A stretch of 64,000 nucleotides of DNA from contig CAWAET010000007.1 of the NCBI GenBank assembly GCA_963781065.1, forward strand, positions 62,001 through 126,000. The letters are read 5' to 3'. Position numbers and translations under genes: made by a program. Below are positions 9,374 to 17,452 of this stretch, one piece after another. The DNA comes from CALZJC01 sp963781065. GTDB lineage: Bacteria; Acidobacteriota; Thermoanaerobaculia; Multivoradales; JAHEKO01. Numbering within the stretch: the stretch's first letter is position 1; each line of letters begins with the position of its first letter. The notes under the pieces were generated by a model. It had not been told where the DNA came from. It did no database searches and saw only the letters and a list, made by a program, of their open reading frames with translations.

Positions 9374-11113
9374 TCACTGCGGCTCGCTGTTGCATTGGTC
9401 GTCGCAACCGTCGCCGTTGAGCCGGTTGCCGTCGTCGCACTCCTCCCCCGGGTCGAGCTCGCCGTTGCCGCAAGGGTCGTCGCGCCCGGTTTCGTTGGAC
9501 GGGCCCGACTGACCGGCGGGGATGGCGAGGTTGATCTCGAGCGGCGCCCCCTGGCTGGTGGTCACGTTCTGCGGCACCGCCACCGGCGGCGCCGGCGGGG
9601 TCGCCGAATCCACATTGACGGTCATGGTGCCCAGGTCGCAGTTGGTCGGCACCGACGCCTCGCAAGCCTTGAAGACAAAGCTGTCGGTGCCGGAGAAAGC
9701 GGCGGCCGCGGTGTAGGTCACCGTCGCGCTGCGCACCGGCACTTCGTTGGCCGGCACCGGCGTGCTGACGGTGTTGCCAGCGGCCGGGCCGCTCGAGATG
9801 CTGAAGGCGAGGTCGCCGATGGCGCCCGGGTCCTGGCCCTGCGGCGCGGCGGCGACCAGCAGGATCTCGGTCGGGACTCCTCGAATGGCCTCCGATGAGT
9901 CGTCCTTGGCCAGGATCTGCGTCAGCGGCGGCGGATCCTCGGGTACCTCGAAGTCGTTGATCGAGACCCAGGCCTCGTCGCTGCCGCCGTACGGGTCGGT
10001 CACGCGGAAGGTGAAGCTGTCCGCCAGGTTGCCCGCCTGGCTGGCCGTGTAGGTGACCGTGGCGCTGCTCGGCGGGCTCTGCGTCACCGCCGACAGCGAT
10101 CCGGCGCTGGGTCCGCCGACGATGGAGAAGGTGAGGGTCTGGCCTTCGGGATCGCTGCCGGTCAGGGTGATCTCCAGCGGCTCGGTGCCGCTGGTGGTGA
10201 GAGCCTGGGGATCGGCGGTGGGCCGGGGGTTGAAGGCACTGTCGAGGGTGACCTCCGCCTTGCGCCCCAGGAGCACGTCCCGGCCCAGGAACGCGCCCCT
10301 GGCCTCGGACCTCTGGCGGATCCACACCGTGCCGTTGGGCGCGTAGACGTTGGCCCGCACCTTCGAGCCGATGCCCAGCCGCGCCGCGCGGGGCAGTGCC
10401 CAGAGGTTGCCGCTGGTGCCGTTGATGCCGGCGACGTAGAAGACGATGTCGGCGGCGGTTACTCCGGAGCCGGCGGCCGGGCCGACGGTCGAGCCCAGGT
10501 CGATCATCAGCTTGCCCGCGACGCGGATCTCGGTGGGTGCCAGGAAGCGCATCTCGGTCGCGACGCCGGCGTCGATCTCGGCGACGTTGTAGATGCCGCC
10601 GAGGAAGGTGAGCGAGCCCCTCCAGCGGATCTGGATCTCGCCGTAGTCGCCTGGCGCCAGGGTGTCGGAGCCGTTGAAGGGAACCAGCACGTCGGGCGCG
10701 CCCGGTCGGGGGTCGGCGGCCTGAAACGCCGGCGGGTTGTCGCACACCGGCAGGGGCAGCGGCTGGCAGGTGACGTTGCCGCTGCCGTCGGTGAGGTCGT
10801 TGCAGAAGACGTCACCGCCGAGGGACGCCGTGGCCCTGACCCGGATCGAGTCGGCCTTGACGGCGAAGCCGGCCGGGGTGGTGGCGTAGAGCCCGACGCC
10901 GAGCTCGTGGCCCGGGAAAAGGGTCGGCCCCTGGCTGGCGTCGTTGGCGACGACGACGCCCGAGAGCACGTCGGAGTTGAGCCTGAGCCAGGCGCTGTTG
11001 GTGGCGAAGATGGCGGTCCTGCCAAACTCGCAGTCCGCGCCGGCGGCCGGATGGGCGATTGCCAGCGCCACCAGCGCCAGCAAGGCCACGGGTATCGCTC
11101 TGCGGTTCCTCAT
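9374..11113 (-). CDS. C1: secreted bactofilin-like/cadherin-like protein with Cys-rich C-terminal repeat
   Basis: This 579-residue protein starts with a signal peptide ('VALLALVALAIAHPAAGA'). Residues about 30-290 form a repetitive beta region with 'VRANVYAPNGTVWIRQRS' and 'GAFLGRDVLLGRKAEV', like polymer-forming or bactofilin-type adhesin heads. Residues about 300-520 are cadherin-like repeats ('LTGSDPEGQTLTFSI', then 'DSFTFRVTDPYGG'). The last 35 residues are a Myxococcus-type cysteine-rich repeat ('CGNGELDPGEECDDGN', 'GDGCDDQC'), found on exported proteins of Myxococcota and Acidobacteriota. The role is unknown; a surface adhesin or scaffold is inferred. The RBS AAAGGAG precedes the ATG. 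It is the first gene of its transcription unit, with a promoter about 300 bp upstream. Confidence 0.8.
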   Translation of the reverse strand: MRNRRAIPVALLALVALAIAHPAAGADCEFGRTAIFATNSAWLRLNSDVLSGVVVANDASQGPTLFPGHELGVGLYATTPAGFAVKADSIRVRATASLGGDVFCNDLTDGSGNVTCQPLPLPVCDNPPAFQAADPRPGAPDVLVPFNGSDTLAPGDYGEIQIRWRGSLTFLGGIYNVAEIDAGVATEMRFLAPTEIRVAGKLMIDLGSTVGPAAGSGVTAADIVFYVAGINGTSGNLWALPRAARLGIGSKVRANVYAPNGTVWIRQRSEARGAFLGRDVLLGRKAEVTLDSAFNPRPTADPQALTTSGTEPLEITLTGSDPEGQTLTFSIVGGPSAGSLSAVTQSPPSSATVTYTASQAGNLADSFTFRVTDPYGGSDEAWVSINDFEVPEDPPPLTQILAKDDSSEAIRGVPTEILLVAAAPQGQDPGAIGDLAFSISSGPAAGNTVSTPVPANEVPVRSATVTYTAAAAFSGTDSFVFKACEASVPTNCDLGTMTVNVDSATPPAPPVAVPQNVTTSQGAPLEINLAIPAGQSGPSNETGRDDPCGNGELDPGEECDDGNRLNGDGCDDQCNSEPQ

Positions 11114-11420
11114 GCGGGCTCCTTTCCCTCTGCGTTGTCGAACGCGGTTGTCGGCAGCCCCCCTAGGAGGGGCTGGCCTGGGCCCACGTTGGCGCCCGGG
11201 CTGCCGCCGGGCTGGAGATCGCGGGAGGGGGAGATGGGCTGCGGGCAGGACTCAGCCGAGCGGCCACACCTTCCCCGTGCCCCCTCTCGGTCGATCTCGC
11301 TCGCGCTTCCGGCTGGGGGTTCCCGGCCGCTTCGCTCACACTCCCTCCCGGCGCGACTCCAACCTCTCCGCGCCACTCTGTCGCGCGAGCGGCGCGACCC
11401 CCTTGCTGTGGATGTCGTCA

Positions 11421-11450
11421 AGCGTAGAGGGAGTAGGGCCGATCGGTCAA
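11421..11450 (-). promoter_or_regulatory. Predicted sigma70-type promoter of the C1-D1-P1-F1 unit
   Basis: On the minus strand TTGACC (11445-11450) and TACGCT (11421-11426) are separated by 18 bp. The predicted start near 11414 leaves a leader of about 300 nt before C1. The hexamers closely match the predicted promoters at 14048-14076 and 21229-21258, which precede the other two groups of the same gene families. That recurrence is the main support. Confidence 0.6.
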
Positions 11451-11861
11451 GCCCATCGAAGGAGACGAATACGCCCCGGTCCGGCTGCGCCTCCAGGTCG
11501 TGCATGGGGGCCGGGCTTCGCCTGCGTGTTCGCTCCCCGGTCGCTGCGCTCGCAGCCAAGGCTTCGCTCCTCGGGGGCGCCCACTCCGGCTGCGCCCTCC
11601 GTTTGTGCAATATGCGCCGGGCTACCCCTCGGGTTATCGCCCGAAGGCCACGACCGGAGCGTAGAGCCGCCGAGGTGACCGGAGTGGCGAGTAAAGCGGA
11701 CCGCTGGTGGCCCGGCCGCTGGCGTTCGCGGAACCATGACAGGTCGCCGAGCCCCGAGGCCCCGCGTTACGTCGAGGGAGCCATCGCCACGGAGCGTCAC
11801 CTCGGCGGCTTGGAGCGGTCCCTTGCCGCTCCCCGGCCGTGCGGTATTCGGACGGGGCGAA
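11451..11861. other. Gene-free, repeat-like G+C-rich spacer
   Basis: About 410 bases between the C1 promoter and the terminator after F2 contain no gene I can support. Frames are open on both strands but are arginine-rich and without domains. Short alternating words (gcgagcgcagcg, gagcgaagc) and a palindrome-like stretch near 11620-11650 (cctcgggttatcgcccgaagg) give it a repeat-like look. It may be a dispersed repeat; nothing else is recognised. Confidence 0.4.
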
Positions 11862-11896
11862 AAAGAAAAAAGCCCGGCCGCTGCTTGCGGCCGGGC
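11862..11896 (-). terminator. Rho-independent terminator after F2
   Basis: Read on the minus strand, a perfect 10-bp G+C stem (GCCCGGCCGC / GCGGCCGGGC, 11872-11896, 5-nt loop) is followed by a T-rich run. It lies 28 bp past the F2 stop, so it ends the P2-F2 unit and insulates the C1 unit. Confidence 0.9.
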
Positions 11897-11924
11897 TCTG
11901 GAGGTTCGATGAAACGAGGTGCGC

Positions 11925-13082
11925 CTACTCGACGCTCTTGCCGGCCTCGCTGGCCGCCAGCAGCGCTTCCACCTTGGCCAGCCGGCCGTGCAGCTGCTCG
12001 ATGTAGATGTGCGCCTTCTCGAGCTCGTTGAGCATGCCGCCGCTCTTCTCGGTGACGTTGAACGGCCGATCGGGCGACGTCGGGCCGACCGCCGGCAGGT
12101 GCTGGTTCCGCCACATCGCGGAGGCGTGGTCTTGGATCGACTCCACCTCGTAGTCGGGCGAGAACACGTCGTCGCAGCCACCGGGGGCGACGCAGGTCGG
12201 GCCGCCGGTGATGATCGCGCCCGTGATCGTGAGTTTGCCTGTGTCCTCCAGGATGAAGGCGTTAAGAGCGCCTTCCTGGTTCCGGAAGACAAGCTGTCCC
12301 GAGGCGGAATTGGAGATGCGCCATATCCGGGGGAAGCTGTTCTGGAGATCGAATCCGGACGGGGTTGCGGCGCCGTTGTTGTTCTGGATCAGGATCCGCG
12401 TTCCATCAGCCGCCGTGCTGAAGACATGCAACTCCTCTGTCGGGTTTGTCGTGTTGAGGCCGATGTCACCCGTGCTTGCTTCGATGGTGAGCGCATTCGA
12501 GGGCGCCGCGGGGAAGATCCGGAACGGCAGCGTCGAGCCGTTGGAGGCGTCGCGGATGAAGAAGTTGGCCTCGTTGCCGGCCAGGTCCCAGGTCTGGGCG
12601 GCGAAGCCGGAGGTGCCGTCCTGCTCGAGCCGCAGCGTGGGGGTGTTGCCGTCCTTGATGTGTAGGTTGACTACCGGGGTCGAGGTGCCGAGGCCGATGT
12701 CGCCGTCGTCTTCGACGTAGAGGGCGTTGGCGCGGGCGCCGGCCTCCACCCTGAACGGCTGCCGGCCGGCGTTGGAGTCCTCGATCGCCAGGTAGTTGCC
12801 GCCGCCATTGGACGAGTCGTTGGCCACGATCCGCCAGTCGTTCGTCGGGAAGCTGGCTGAGGTGGAGGTGTCCTGGAAGTGGAGCCGCAGGTTGTTCTCC
12901 TTCAACCGCAGCGTGTCGAAGCCGAAGCTCTCGCCGTTGACGCAGTCCTGGCCGATACAGGCCGAGCCGACGACGATCAGGTCGTCGAGGATCTGCTGGT
13001 CGGCGGCGGCGGGCAGCGCGAGGATCGCGGCGAGCCCGAGCAGCCCTGCGGCTGTCCAAAACGTTCTCTTGATGCTGTTCAT
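11925..13082 (-). CDS. F2: secreted fibre-like protein, F family copy 2
   Basis: This 385-residue F paralogue has a signal peptide ('LAAILALPAAAD'), the shared N-terminal block with a cysteine pair ('GSACIGQDCVNGESFGFD'), repeated 'IGLGTSTP..NLHIKDG' units and a C-terminal helix. Its C-terminus is the second type in the window, 'HASAMWRNQHLPAVGPT' followed by 'ELEKAHIYIEQLHGRL', shared with F3 and F4 but not F1. An extra cysteine-bearing loop ('CVAPGGCDD') precedes it. A trimeric surface fibre is inferred by analogy to tail-fibre ends. It is the last gene of the P2-F2 unit, followed directly by a strong terminator. Confidence 0.8.
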   Translation of the reverse strand: MNSIKRTFWTAAGLLGLAAILALPAAADQQILDDLIVVGSACIGQDCVNGESFGFDTLRLKENNLRLHFQDTSTSASFPTNDWRIVANDSSNGGGNYLAIEDSNAGRQPFRVEAGARANALYVEDDGDIGLGTSTPVVNLHIKDGNTPTLRLEQDGTSGFAAQTWDLAGNEANFFIRDASNGSTLPFRIFPAAPSNALTIEASTGDIGLNTTNPTEELHVFSTAADGTRILIQNNNGAATPSGFDLQNSFPRIWRISNSASGQLVFRNQEGALNAFILEDTGKLTITGAIITGGPTCVAPGGCDDVFSPDYEVESIQDHASAMWRNQHLPAVGPTSPDRPFNVTEKSGGMLNELEKAHIYIEQLHGRLAKVEALLAASEAGKSVE

Positions 13083-13113
13083 GTTCTTCTCCTTCTCGGG
13101 GTTGTCGAGATCT

Positions 13114-13878
13114 CTACTCTCTGCCGTTCTTGCCGTCGGTCGGGTACGACCGCTGGATCGTCGTCTGCTCTTCGGTCGCTAGCGCAGGCGGCGCCGGGGC
13201 GGCCTGAGCCGCGCCCGCGTCGGTGCGCTCCAGGATGATGCGGCCGGCTGGCGCCGGCGTCGCAGCGCGGTCGTCGACCGGGCCGCGCGACTCGGCGACG
13301 CGGCCCGCCGCGACGGCGTCATCGTCATCGTTGACGATGCGCGCGGCGCGCCGAACGCCACCCAGTTCGGTGGGCAGGGCGGCGGCGGTGTCGCCGTCGG
13401 CCCGGCGCCGCGGGGCAGCCTCGGCCAGGCTCGGGTCGGCCATCCGGCCGTTGCGGATGGTGAAGGTGCCCGTCTCGGCCTGCCAGGCCTCGGGCGCCTT
13501 GCCGCCGTTGCGCTTGGCGGCGCGCCGTAGCTCCCTGGCCTCGCTCGCGGCCGGCGTCAGGGCCAGCTGCCAGCGGTAGGTGCCGTCGGCGAGCAGCTGG
13601 CCGGCCGGGTCGAACAGGTCGAGGGAGATTCCCTCGCCGGGCTTGAAGGTCCGCTCGTAGACCAGGTCGCGGCCGGAGACCGTGATCTTGGCGCCCCGAT
13701 AGGCGACGGCGGGCAGGAAGTCGACGCCGCCGGCATAGACGGTGGCGTAGGCCAGCGGGGCGCGATCGGCCGTGTTCTGCGCTCCGGCCGGGACCGGCAT
13801 CGCGATCAGGGTCAGTAGAGCCACCAGCGCGACGGCCGGTGGCAGGAGGGTCGTGGATCTGGGTTCAGTTCTCTTCAC
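13114..13878 (-). CDS. P2: divergent, enlarged P-family secreted protein
   Basis: The GTG start at 13878 has AAGGAG eight bases upstream and gives 254 residues with a signal peptide ('VALLTLIAMPVPAGAQ'). The core keeps the P-family skeleton: 'ITVSGRDLVYERTF', then 'LLADGTYRWQLALTP', then 'ETGTFTIRNGRMADPS'. About 80 extra C-terminal residues are charged and disordered, rich in Ala, Arg and Asp. It is clearly more diverged than P1, P3 and P4 are from each other. The ORF stays open upstream but lacks a signal peptide there, which supports the GTG. It pairs with F2 as P1 does with F1. Function unknown. Confidence 0.72.
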   Translation of the reverse strand: MKRTEPRSTTLLPPAVALVALLTLIAMPVPAGAQNTADRAPLAYATVYAGGVDFLPAVAYRGAKITVSGRDLVYERTFKPGEGISLDLFDPAGQLLADGTYRWQLALTPAASEARELRRAAKRNGGKAPEAWQAETGTFTIRNGRMADPSLAEAAPRRRADGDTAAALPTELGGVRRAARIVNDDDDAVAAGRVAESRGPVDDRAATPAPAGRIILERTDAGAAQAAPAPPALATEEQTTIQRSYPTDGKNGRE

Positions 13879-13909
13879 GCCGATACTCCTTGATGACTGC
13901 TCGATTCTT

Positions 13910-13926
13910 GCACCCGTTTGGGGTGC
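13910..13926. repeat. Inverted repeat in the P2-F2 leader
   Basis: GCACCC and GGGTGC flank a 5-nt GTTTG centre, about 32 bp upstream of the P2 start codon and inside the predicted leader. It resembles the CTACCC/GGGTAG repeats in the P4 leader (21040-21059, 21195-21210), so it may be a regulatory hairpin or operator shared by the units. Confidence 0.45.
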
Positions 13927-14047
13927 TTCAAGGCAAATTCCGATGATTCCCTCACAGGGAGGGTGGTTCTCTGACTCTCTTCCACGCTCTCCACCCCGGT
14001 AACTCCTGAGTTCCCCCAATCCCCGAAACGCCTTTGAAGGTGTCGTG

Positions 14048-14076
14048 AGTGTAGGGAACGACGGGCCCGTCGTCAA
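14048..14076 (-). promoter_or_regulatory. Predicted sigma70-type promoter of the P2-F2 unit
   Basis: Minus-strand TTGACG (14071-14076) and TACACT (14048-14053) are separated by 17 bp. Both hexamers are identical to those of the predicted promoter at 21229-21258. The start would be near 14041, giving a leader of about 160 nt before P2. Confidence 0.65.
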
Positions 14077-14115
14077 GGCTCTCGGCACTCAGGCCCCCCT
14101 GCAGGAGATGCAAGA

Positions 14116-14140
14116 GGGGCCCGGCGGGAAGCCGGGCCCC
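14116..14140 (-). terminator. Terminator-like hairpin after F3
   Basis: A perfect 10-bp stem (GGGGCCCGGC / GCCGGGCCCC, 5-nt loop) lies 28 bp beyond the F3 stop. Only a weak T-containing tail (TCTTG) follows on the minus strand. It sits between F3 and the P2-F2 promoter, so a boundary between the two units is likely. Confidence 0.7.
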
Positions 14141-14167
14141 TGGGTTCTTGGACGTTGCTCGAAGGGG

Positions 14168-15307
14168 CTACCTTGACTCGGTCAGGGTGACCAGCGCCGC
14201 CTCGAGCTCCTTGACGCGACTGTTGAGCTGCTCGATGTAGATGTGCGCCTTTTCGAGCTCGTGCAGGATGCCGGTGGTCTTTCTGGGGATGTCCAGCGGC
14301 GCGCCCTCGGGCGTCGGGCCGACGCCCCACAGGTGCTCGTTCTCCCACATGTATGCGGCGTGCTCCTCGATCGACTCGACGGTGTACTCGTCGGGCCGGA
14401 AGACGCCGTCGCAGGGCCCCGGATCGCACAGGCCGCCGCCACCGGTCACCAGGGTGCCGGTGAGCGTCAGATCCCCGCCGTCCAGGACGAACTCGTTGCC
14501 GGCGCCGCCGGCGGCGTTGACGACGAACCGCCCGGCGCCGTCGTTGGTGAAGCGCCAGTCCTCGGAAGCGTTGATGAACTGCATACCGGTCTGGTTGGCG
14601 CCGGTGTTCTCGACCAGGATGCGGGTGGGTCCGCCGTCGGTCCGCCGCACGTGCAGCTCTTCGTCCGGCGAGCCGGTGCCAATGCCGACGTTGCCGGTGG
14701 CGGCGATGTCCAGCGAACTGGTGGGCGCGCCCGGCCGGCTGCGGATTGGCAACGCCGAGCCGTTGGTGACGTCGCGGACGAAGAAGTTGGTCTCGTTGCC
14801 GGCCACGTCCCAGGTCTGGGGCGCGAAGCCGGAGCTCGTGTCCTGCTCGAGGCGCAGGGTCGGGGTGTCGCCGGTCTTGACGTGAAGGTCGACCGTCGGC
14901 GTAGCGGTGCCGATGCCGACGTCGCCCTGCGAGTCGACCACCAGGGCGTTCGATCGTGCGCCGGCGAAGACCTTGAAGACCTGGCGAGCGGCGGAGGCGT
15001 CCTCCACCGCGAAGTAGCTCGAGCCGCCGTTGGCGGAGTCGTTGATGACGATCCGCCAGTCGTTGGGCGGGAAGCTCGCCGCGACCGAGGTGTCGAGAAA
15101 GTGGATCCGCAGGTTGTTCTCCTTCAGCCGGATCGTGTCGAAACCGAACGACTCGCCGTTGACGCAGTCGAAGCCGACGCACAGCGAGCCGTCGATGATG
15201 ACGTCGTCGAGGTGCAGGATGTCGGCCGCGGCCGGGGCGGCAGCGAGGGTCAGGGCGAGCCCGACGAGGCAGGCCGCGGTGCGAAGCGTGGGTTTGGTGC
15301 CTTTCAT
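14168..15307 (-). CDS. F3: secreted fibre-like protein, F family copy 3
   Basis: The ATG at 15307 sits six bases after AGGAG and yields 379 residues. It has a signal peptide, the shared N-block with cysteine pair, repeats ('VGIGTATP..DLHVKTG', 'VGIGTGSPDEELHV'), and the F2/F4-type C-terminal helix ('ELEKAHIYIEQLNSRV'). The stretch 'RRTDGGPTRILVENTGANQ' and the following beta segment are almost identical to F4, also at the DNA level (about 14515-14710 versus 19527-19725), pointing to recent duplication or gene conversion. It closes the P4-to-F3 group. A surface fibre is inferred; function unknown. Confidence 0.8.
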   Translation of the reverse strand: MKGTKPTLRTAACLVGLALTLAAAPAAADILHLDDVIIDGSLCVGFDCVNGESFGFDTIRLKENNLRIHFLDTSVAASFPPNDWRIVINDSANGGSSYFAVEDASAARQVFKVFAGARSNALVVDSQGDVGIGTATPTVDLHVKTGDTPTLRLEQDTSSGFAPQTWDVAGNETNFFVRDVTNGSALPIRSRPGAPTSSLDIAATGNVGIGTGSPDEELHVRRTDGGPTRILVENTGANQTGMQFINASEDWRFTNDGAGRFVVNAAGGAGNEFVLDGGDLTLTGTLVTGGGGLCDPGPCDGVFRPDEYTVESIEEHAAYMWENEHLWGVGPTPEGAPLDIPRKTTGILHELEKAHIYIEQLNSRVKELEAALVTLTESR

Positions 15308-15336
15308 GTTCATCTCCTCTGGATTCCTCATCTGGC

Positions 15337-15870
15337 TCAGGGGTTGCCCTCGTCAGAGTCGTCGATGTCTGCCGCCGCCGCCGCGCGTGTCGCGGCCGGT
15401 CGCTTGGCAGTGACGGGCTCTACCTGGTCAGGGTCGACGATCGCCCCGTTGGCGATGGTGAACGACCCGGACTGGACCAGCCCGCGGGGCGTGGTGCCCT
15501 TCTTCATCGAGCGGCCGTCGGCCGACGGCTCGTCGCTCCGGTAGTGGTGGTTGTTGGCCTCGAGGGCCGGCGGCGCCGCCGTCAGCTCCCAGGTGTAGGT
15601 GCCGTCGGGCAGTGTGTAGCCCTCGGCGTCGACCGGCGCGAAGTGGGGCTTGCCGGTGAACTCGCGGGTGGTGGAGAAGCCGTCGCCCTGAACCGTCAGG
15701 ACAAGTTTGTCGAAGCTCACCCGCGGCGCCCAGGAGATGCTGCCCGGGGAGGTGGCCATGGCGGCCACCGCGGGCTCCGGGGACTCCTCGGCGATCGCCG
15801 GCAGCGCGACCAGCGCGACCAGCGCCAGCGCCGCCAGGATCGTGGCTCTATTGCTATTGATACTTCTCAT
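15337..15870 (-). CDS. P3: small secreted protein, P family copy 3
   Basis: The ATG at 15870 follows AAAGGAG and gives 177 residues with a signal peptide ('LALVALVALPAIAEE'). The conserved core reads 'PGSISWAPRVSFDKLVLTV', 'TTREFTGKPHFAPVD', 'LPDGTYTWELTAAP' and 'SGSFTIANGAIVDPD', very close to P1 and P4, ending in an acidic tail. The frame is open well upstream through G+C bias, but the signal peptide and RBS fix this start. It sits between D2 and F3, as P1 sits between D1 and F1. No known domain recognised. Confidence 0.75.
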   Translation of the reverse strand: MRSINSNRATILAALALVALVALPAIAEESPEPAVAAMATSPGSISWAPRVSFDKLVLTVQGDGFSTTREFTGKPHFAPVDAEGYTLPDGTYTWELTAAPPALEANNHHYRSDEPSADGRSMKKGTTPRGLVQSGSFTIANGAIVDPDQVEPVTAKRPAATRAAAAADIDDSDEGNP

Positions 15871-15986
15871 CGACTGCTCCTTTCCGGTCTGGGCCGAACG
15901 GGACCGAGCCCGCGCCGCCAGGCGGCTGGGCCGGTCCGCTGTCTTTCTTGCTGTTGCGCGCATCATATGCCGATCCACCGCCGCCC

Positions 15987-17420
15987 TCATGGGTTGAAGG
16001 TGGCCTCGCAGAGGCTGCTGCCGCTCGCCGGCAGGGTGATGGTGACGATCTGGCTGCTGCCGGCGCTGCTGCACGCACCGCCCCAGCTGTCGAAGGTGGC
16101 CGTGCCGACCGGCCGCGCCTGCAGCTTGACGACGGCGCCGGGGCCCAAGGACTCGGTGCAATCGGCGCTGCAGATCGCTACGATCGAGCCGCCCACGTCG
16201 AGGGCGACATCGCCGCTGCCGCTGCCCTGGAAATCGACCGTCAGGCCGGGCCCGCTGCCCGGCGGGTTGGCGACCAGAATGTCGATGAGGGCGGCCGCGC
16301 TGGTCAGCCCGGTGCCTACATCGAAGACCTGGTAGAGAAAGGAGTCGGTGCCCGCGAAGCCCGGGTCGGGGTCGTAGGACAGCATGACGTTGGGCAGGGT
16401 GCACGGTGTCGAGATCGAGCATCCGCTGAGGCCGACCAGGGTTCCGTTGGCCGGCAGCGAGATGACCTGGTAGACCAGGCCCGTCCCATCATTGGCCTCG
16501 GTCACGGTGTAGCTGTCGGTCGTGGTGTTGTTGCCCTCGTCGGACTCGACGATGTCGTCGTTGAAGTCGGCGACCGCCGTGTTGAGGTAGTTCTGGGCGA
16601 CGGTCAGCACCTCGTTGCGCACGAAGGTCTCGCTCTGGCCGGGGGCCAGCGAGCCGACGGCGAACAGCGCCTCCGGCGTGCTCGGGCTCTCGCCGCCGAT
16701 CTTGAAGGAGAGGGTCGAGGGGCCCGCCGCCGCGGCGCCGATGTTCTTGACCACGGCGGTGAACTCGATGTTGTCCTCGGTGTTGGGGTTGGCCGGGTCG
16801 TGAGTCAGGCTGTCGACCACCAGATCCGGCTGTGGACCGGTGCAGCCGCCGGAGCCGGCGGCGACGATGAGGATCGGTTGCGAAGTCGTGTTGTTGGTCT
16901 CGTTGGACTCGCTGATCTGTTGGGTCTCGTCGCCGATGACGCCGATGAAGACGTTGCCGGTCGGTACTGGCGGTTGAACCGGCGCCGGTGAAACGATAAC
17001 CGTGCCGAAGTCGACCGGCACGCTGGCACCGATGCCAAAGCTAACCGCGTCACCGAGGATCGAGCGCAAGTTCGTGCGTCCGCCGGTGAGCAGGGTGTCC
17101 GCCGTCGTAATCGTCGCATCGGCCGAGACGTACAGACCAATCGCCGAGCAGGTGGTCTCGTTGGTGCCCGGCGGGCAAGGCTGTGCCCCCGGCGGCACCG
17201 ACGGGGGTGGTGGCACCGCCGCCGTGCCCACGTTGTTCTCGGTGGCCGTGATCTGCGCACTGCTGAGCGACTCGTTGATTTCGACACAGGTGGGTGCGCT
17301 GAAGCCGGTTACGGTGATGTCGGGAAGAAGCGGGCTCTGCGCCATGGCGCCGGCGCCAAAGGTCAACGCGACGAGCAGCGCCAGGGCCGAGACCGCCGTG
17401 AGGTTCTTGCCGTATCTCAT
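15987..17420 (-). CDS. D2: secreted CARDB-domain protein, D family copy 2
   Basis: The ATG at 17420, after AAGGAGGAA, gives 477 residues and a signal peptide ('LALLVALTFGAGAMAQ'). It repeats the D1 plan: a first adhesion-type beta domain, a CARDB domain with 'PDLVVDSLTHDPANP' and 'NIEFTAVVKNIGAAAAGPS', a variable region, then a cysteine-bearing C-terminus ('CSISTPC', 'CSADCTESLGPG', 'SWGGACS'). Parts of the CARDB segment are nearly identical to D1 while the N-terminal domain has diverged. An extracellular scaffold or adhesin role is inferred. A 116-bp gap to P3 shows no clear promoter or terminator. Confidence 0.8.
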   Translation of the reverse strand: MRYGKNLTAVSALALLVALTFGAGAMAQSPLLPDITVTGFSAPTCVEINESLSSAQITATENNVGTAAVPPPPSVPPGAQPCPPGTNETTCSAIGLYVSADATITTADTLLTGGRTNLRSILGDAVSFGIGASVPVDFGTVIVSPAPVQPPVPTGNVFIGVIGDETQQISESNETNNTTSQPILIVAAGSGGCTGPQPDLVVDSLTHDPANPNTEDNIEFTAVVKNIGAAAAGPSTLSFKIGGESPSTPEALFAVGSLAPGQSETFVRNEVLTVAQNYLNTAVADFNDDIVESDEGNNTTTDSYTVTEANDGTGLVYQVISLPANGTLVGLSGCSISTPCTLPNVMLSYDPDPGFAGTDSFLYQVFDVGTGLTSAAALIDILVANPPGSGPGLTVDFQGSGSGDVALDVGGSIVAICSADCTESLGPGAVVKLQARPVGTATFDSWGGACSSAGSSQIVTITLPASGSSLCEATFNP

Positions 17421-17452
17421 GGATTCCTCCTTGTCCTCTCTTGCAGTCCTGG

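Noticed and set aside
11110..11610. 166-codon minus-strand frame upstream of C1
   Set aside because: Arg/Pro/Ser-rich with no homology pattern; it covers the predicted promoter and leader of the C1 unit.
7902..17420. Repeated words in the C/D/P/F region as a CRISPR array
   Set aside because: The repeats are kilobases apart and lie within paralogous coding sequences; there are no regular spacers or cas genes.
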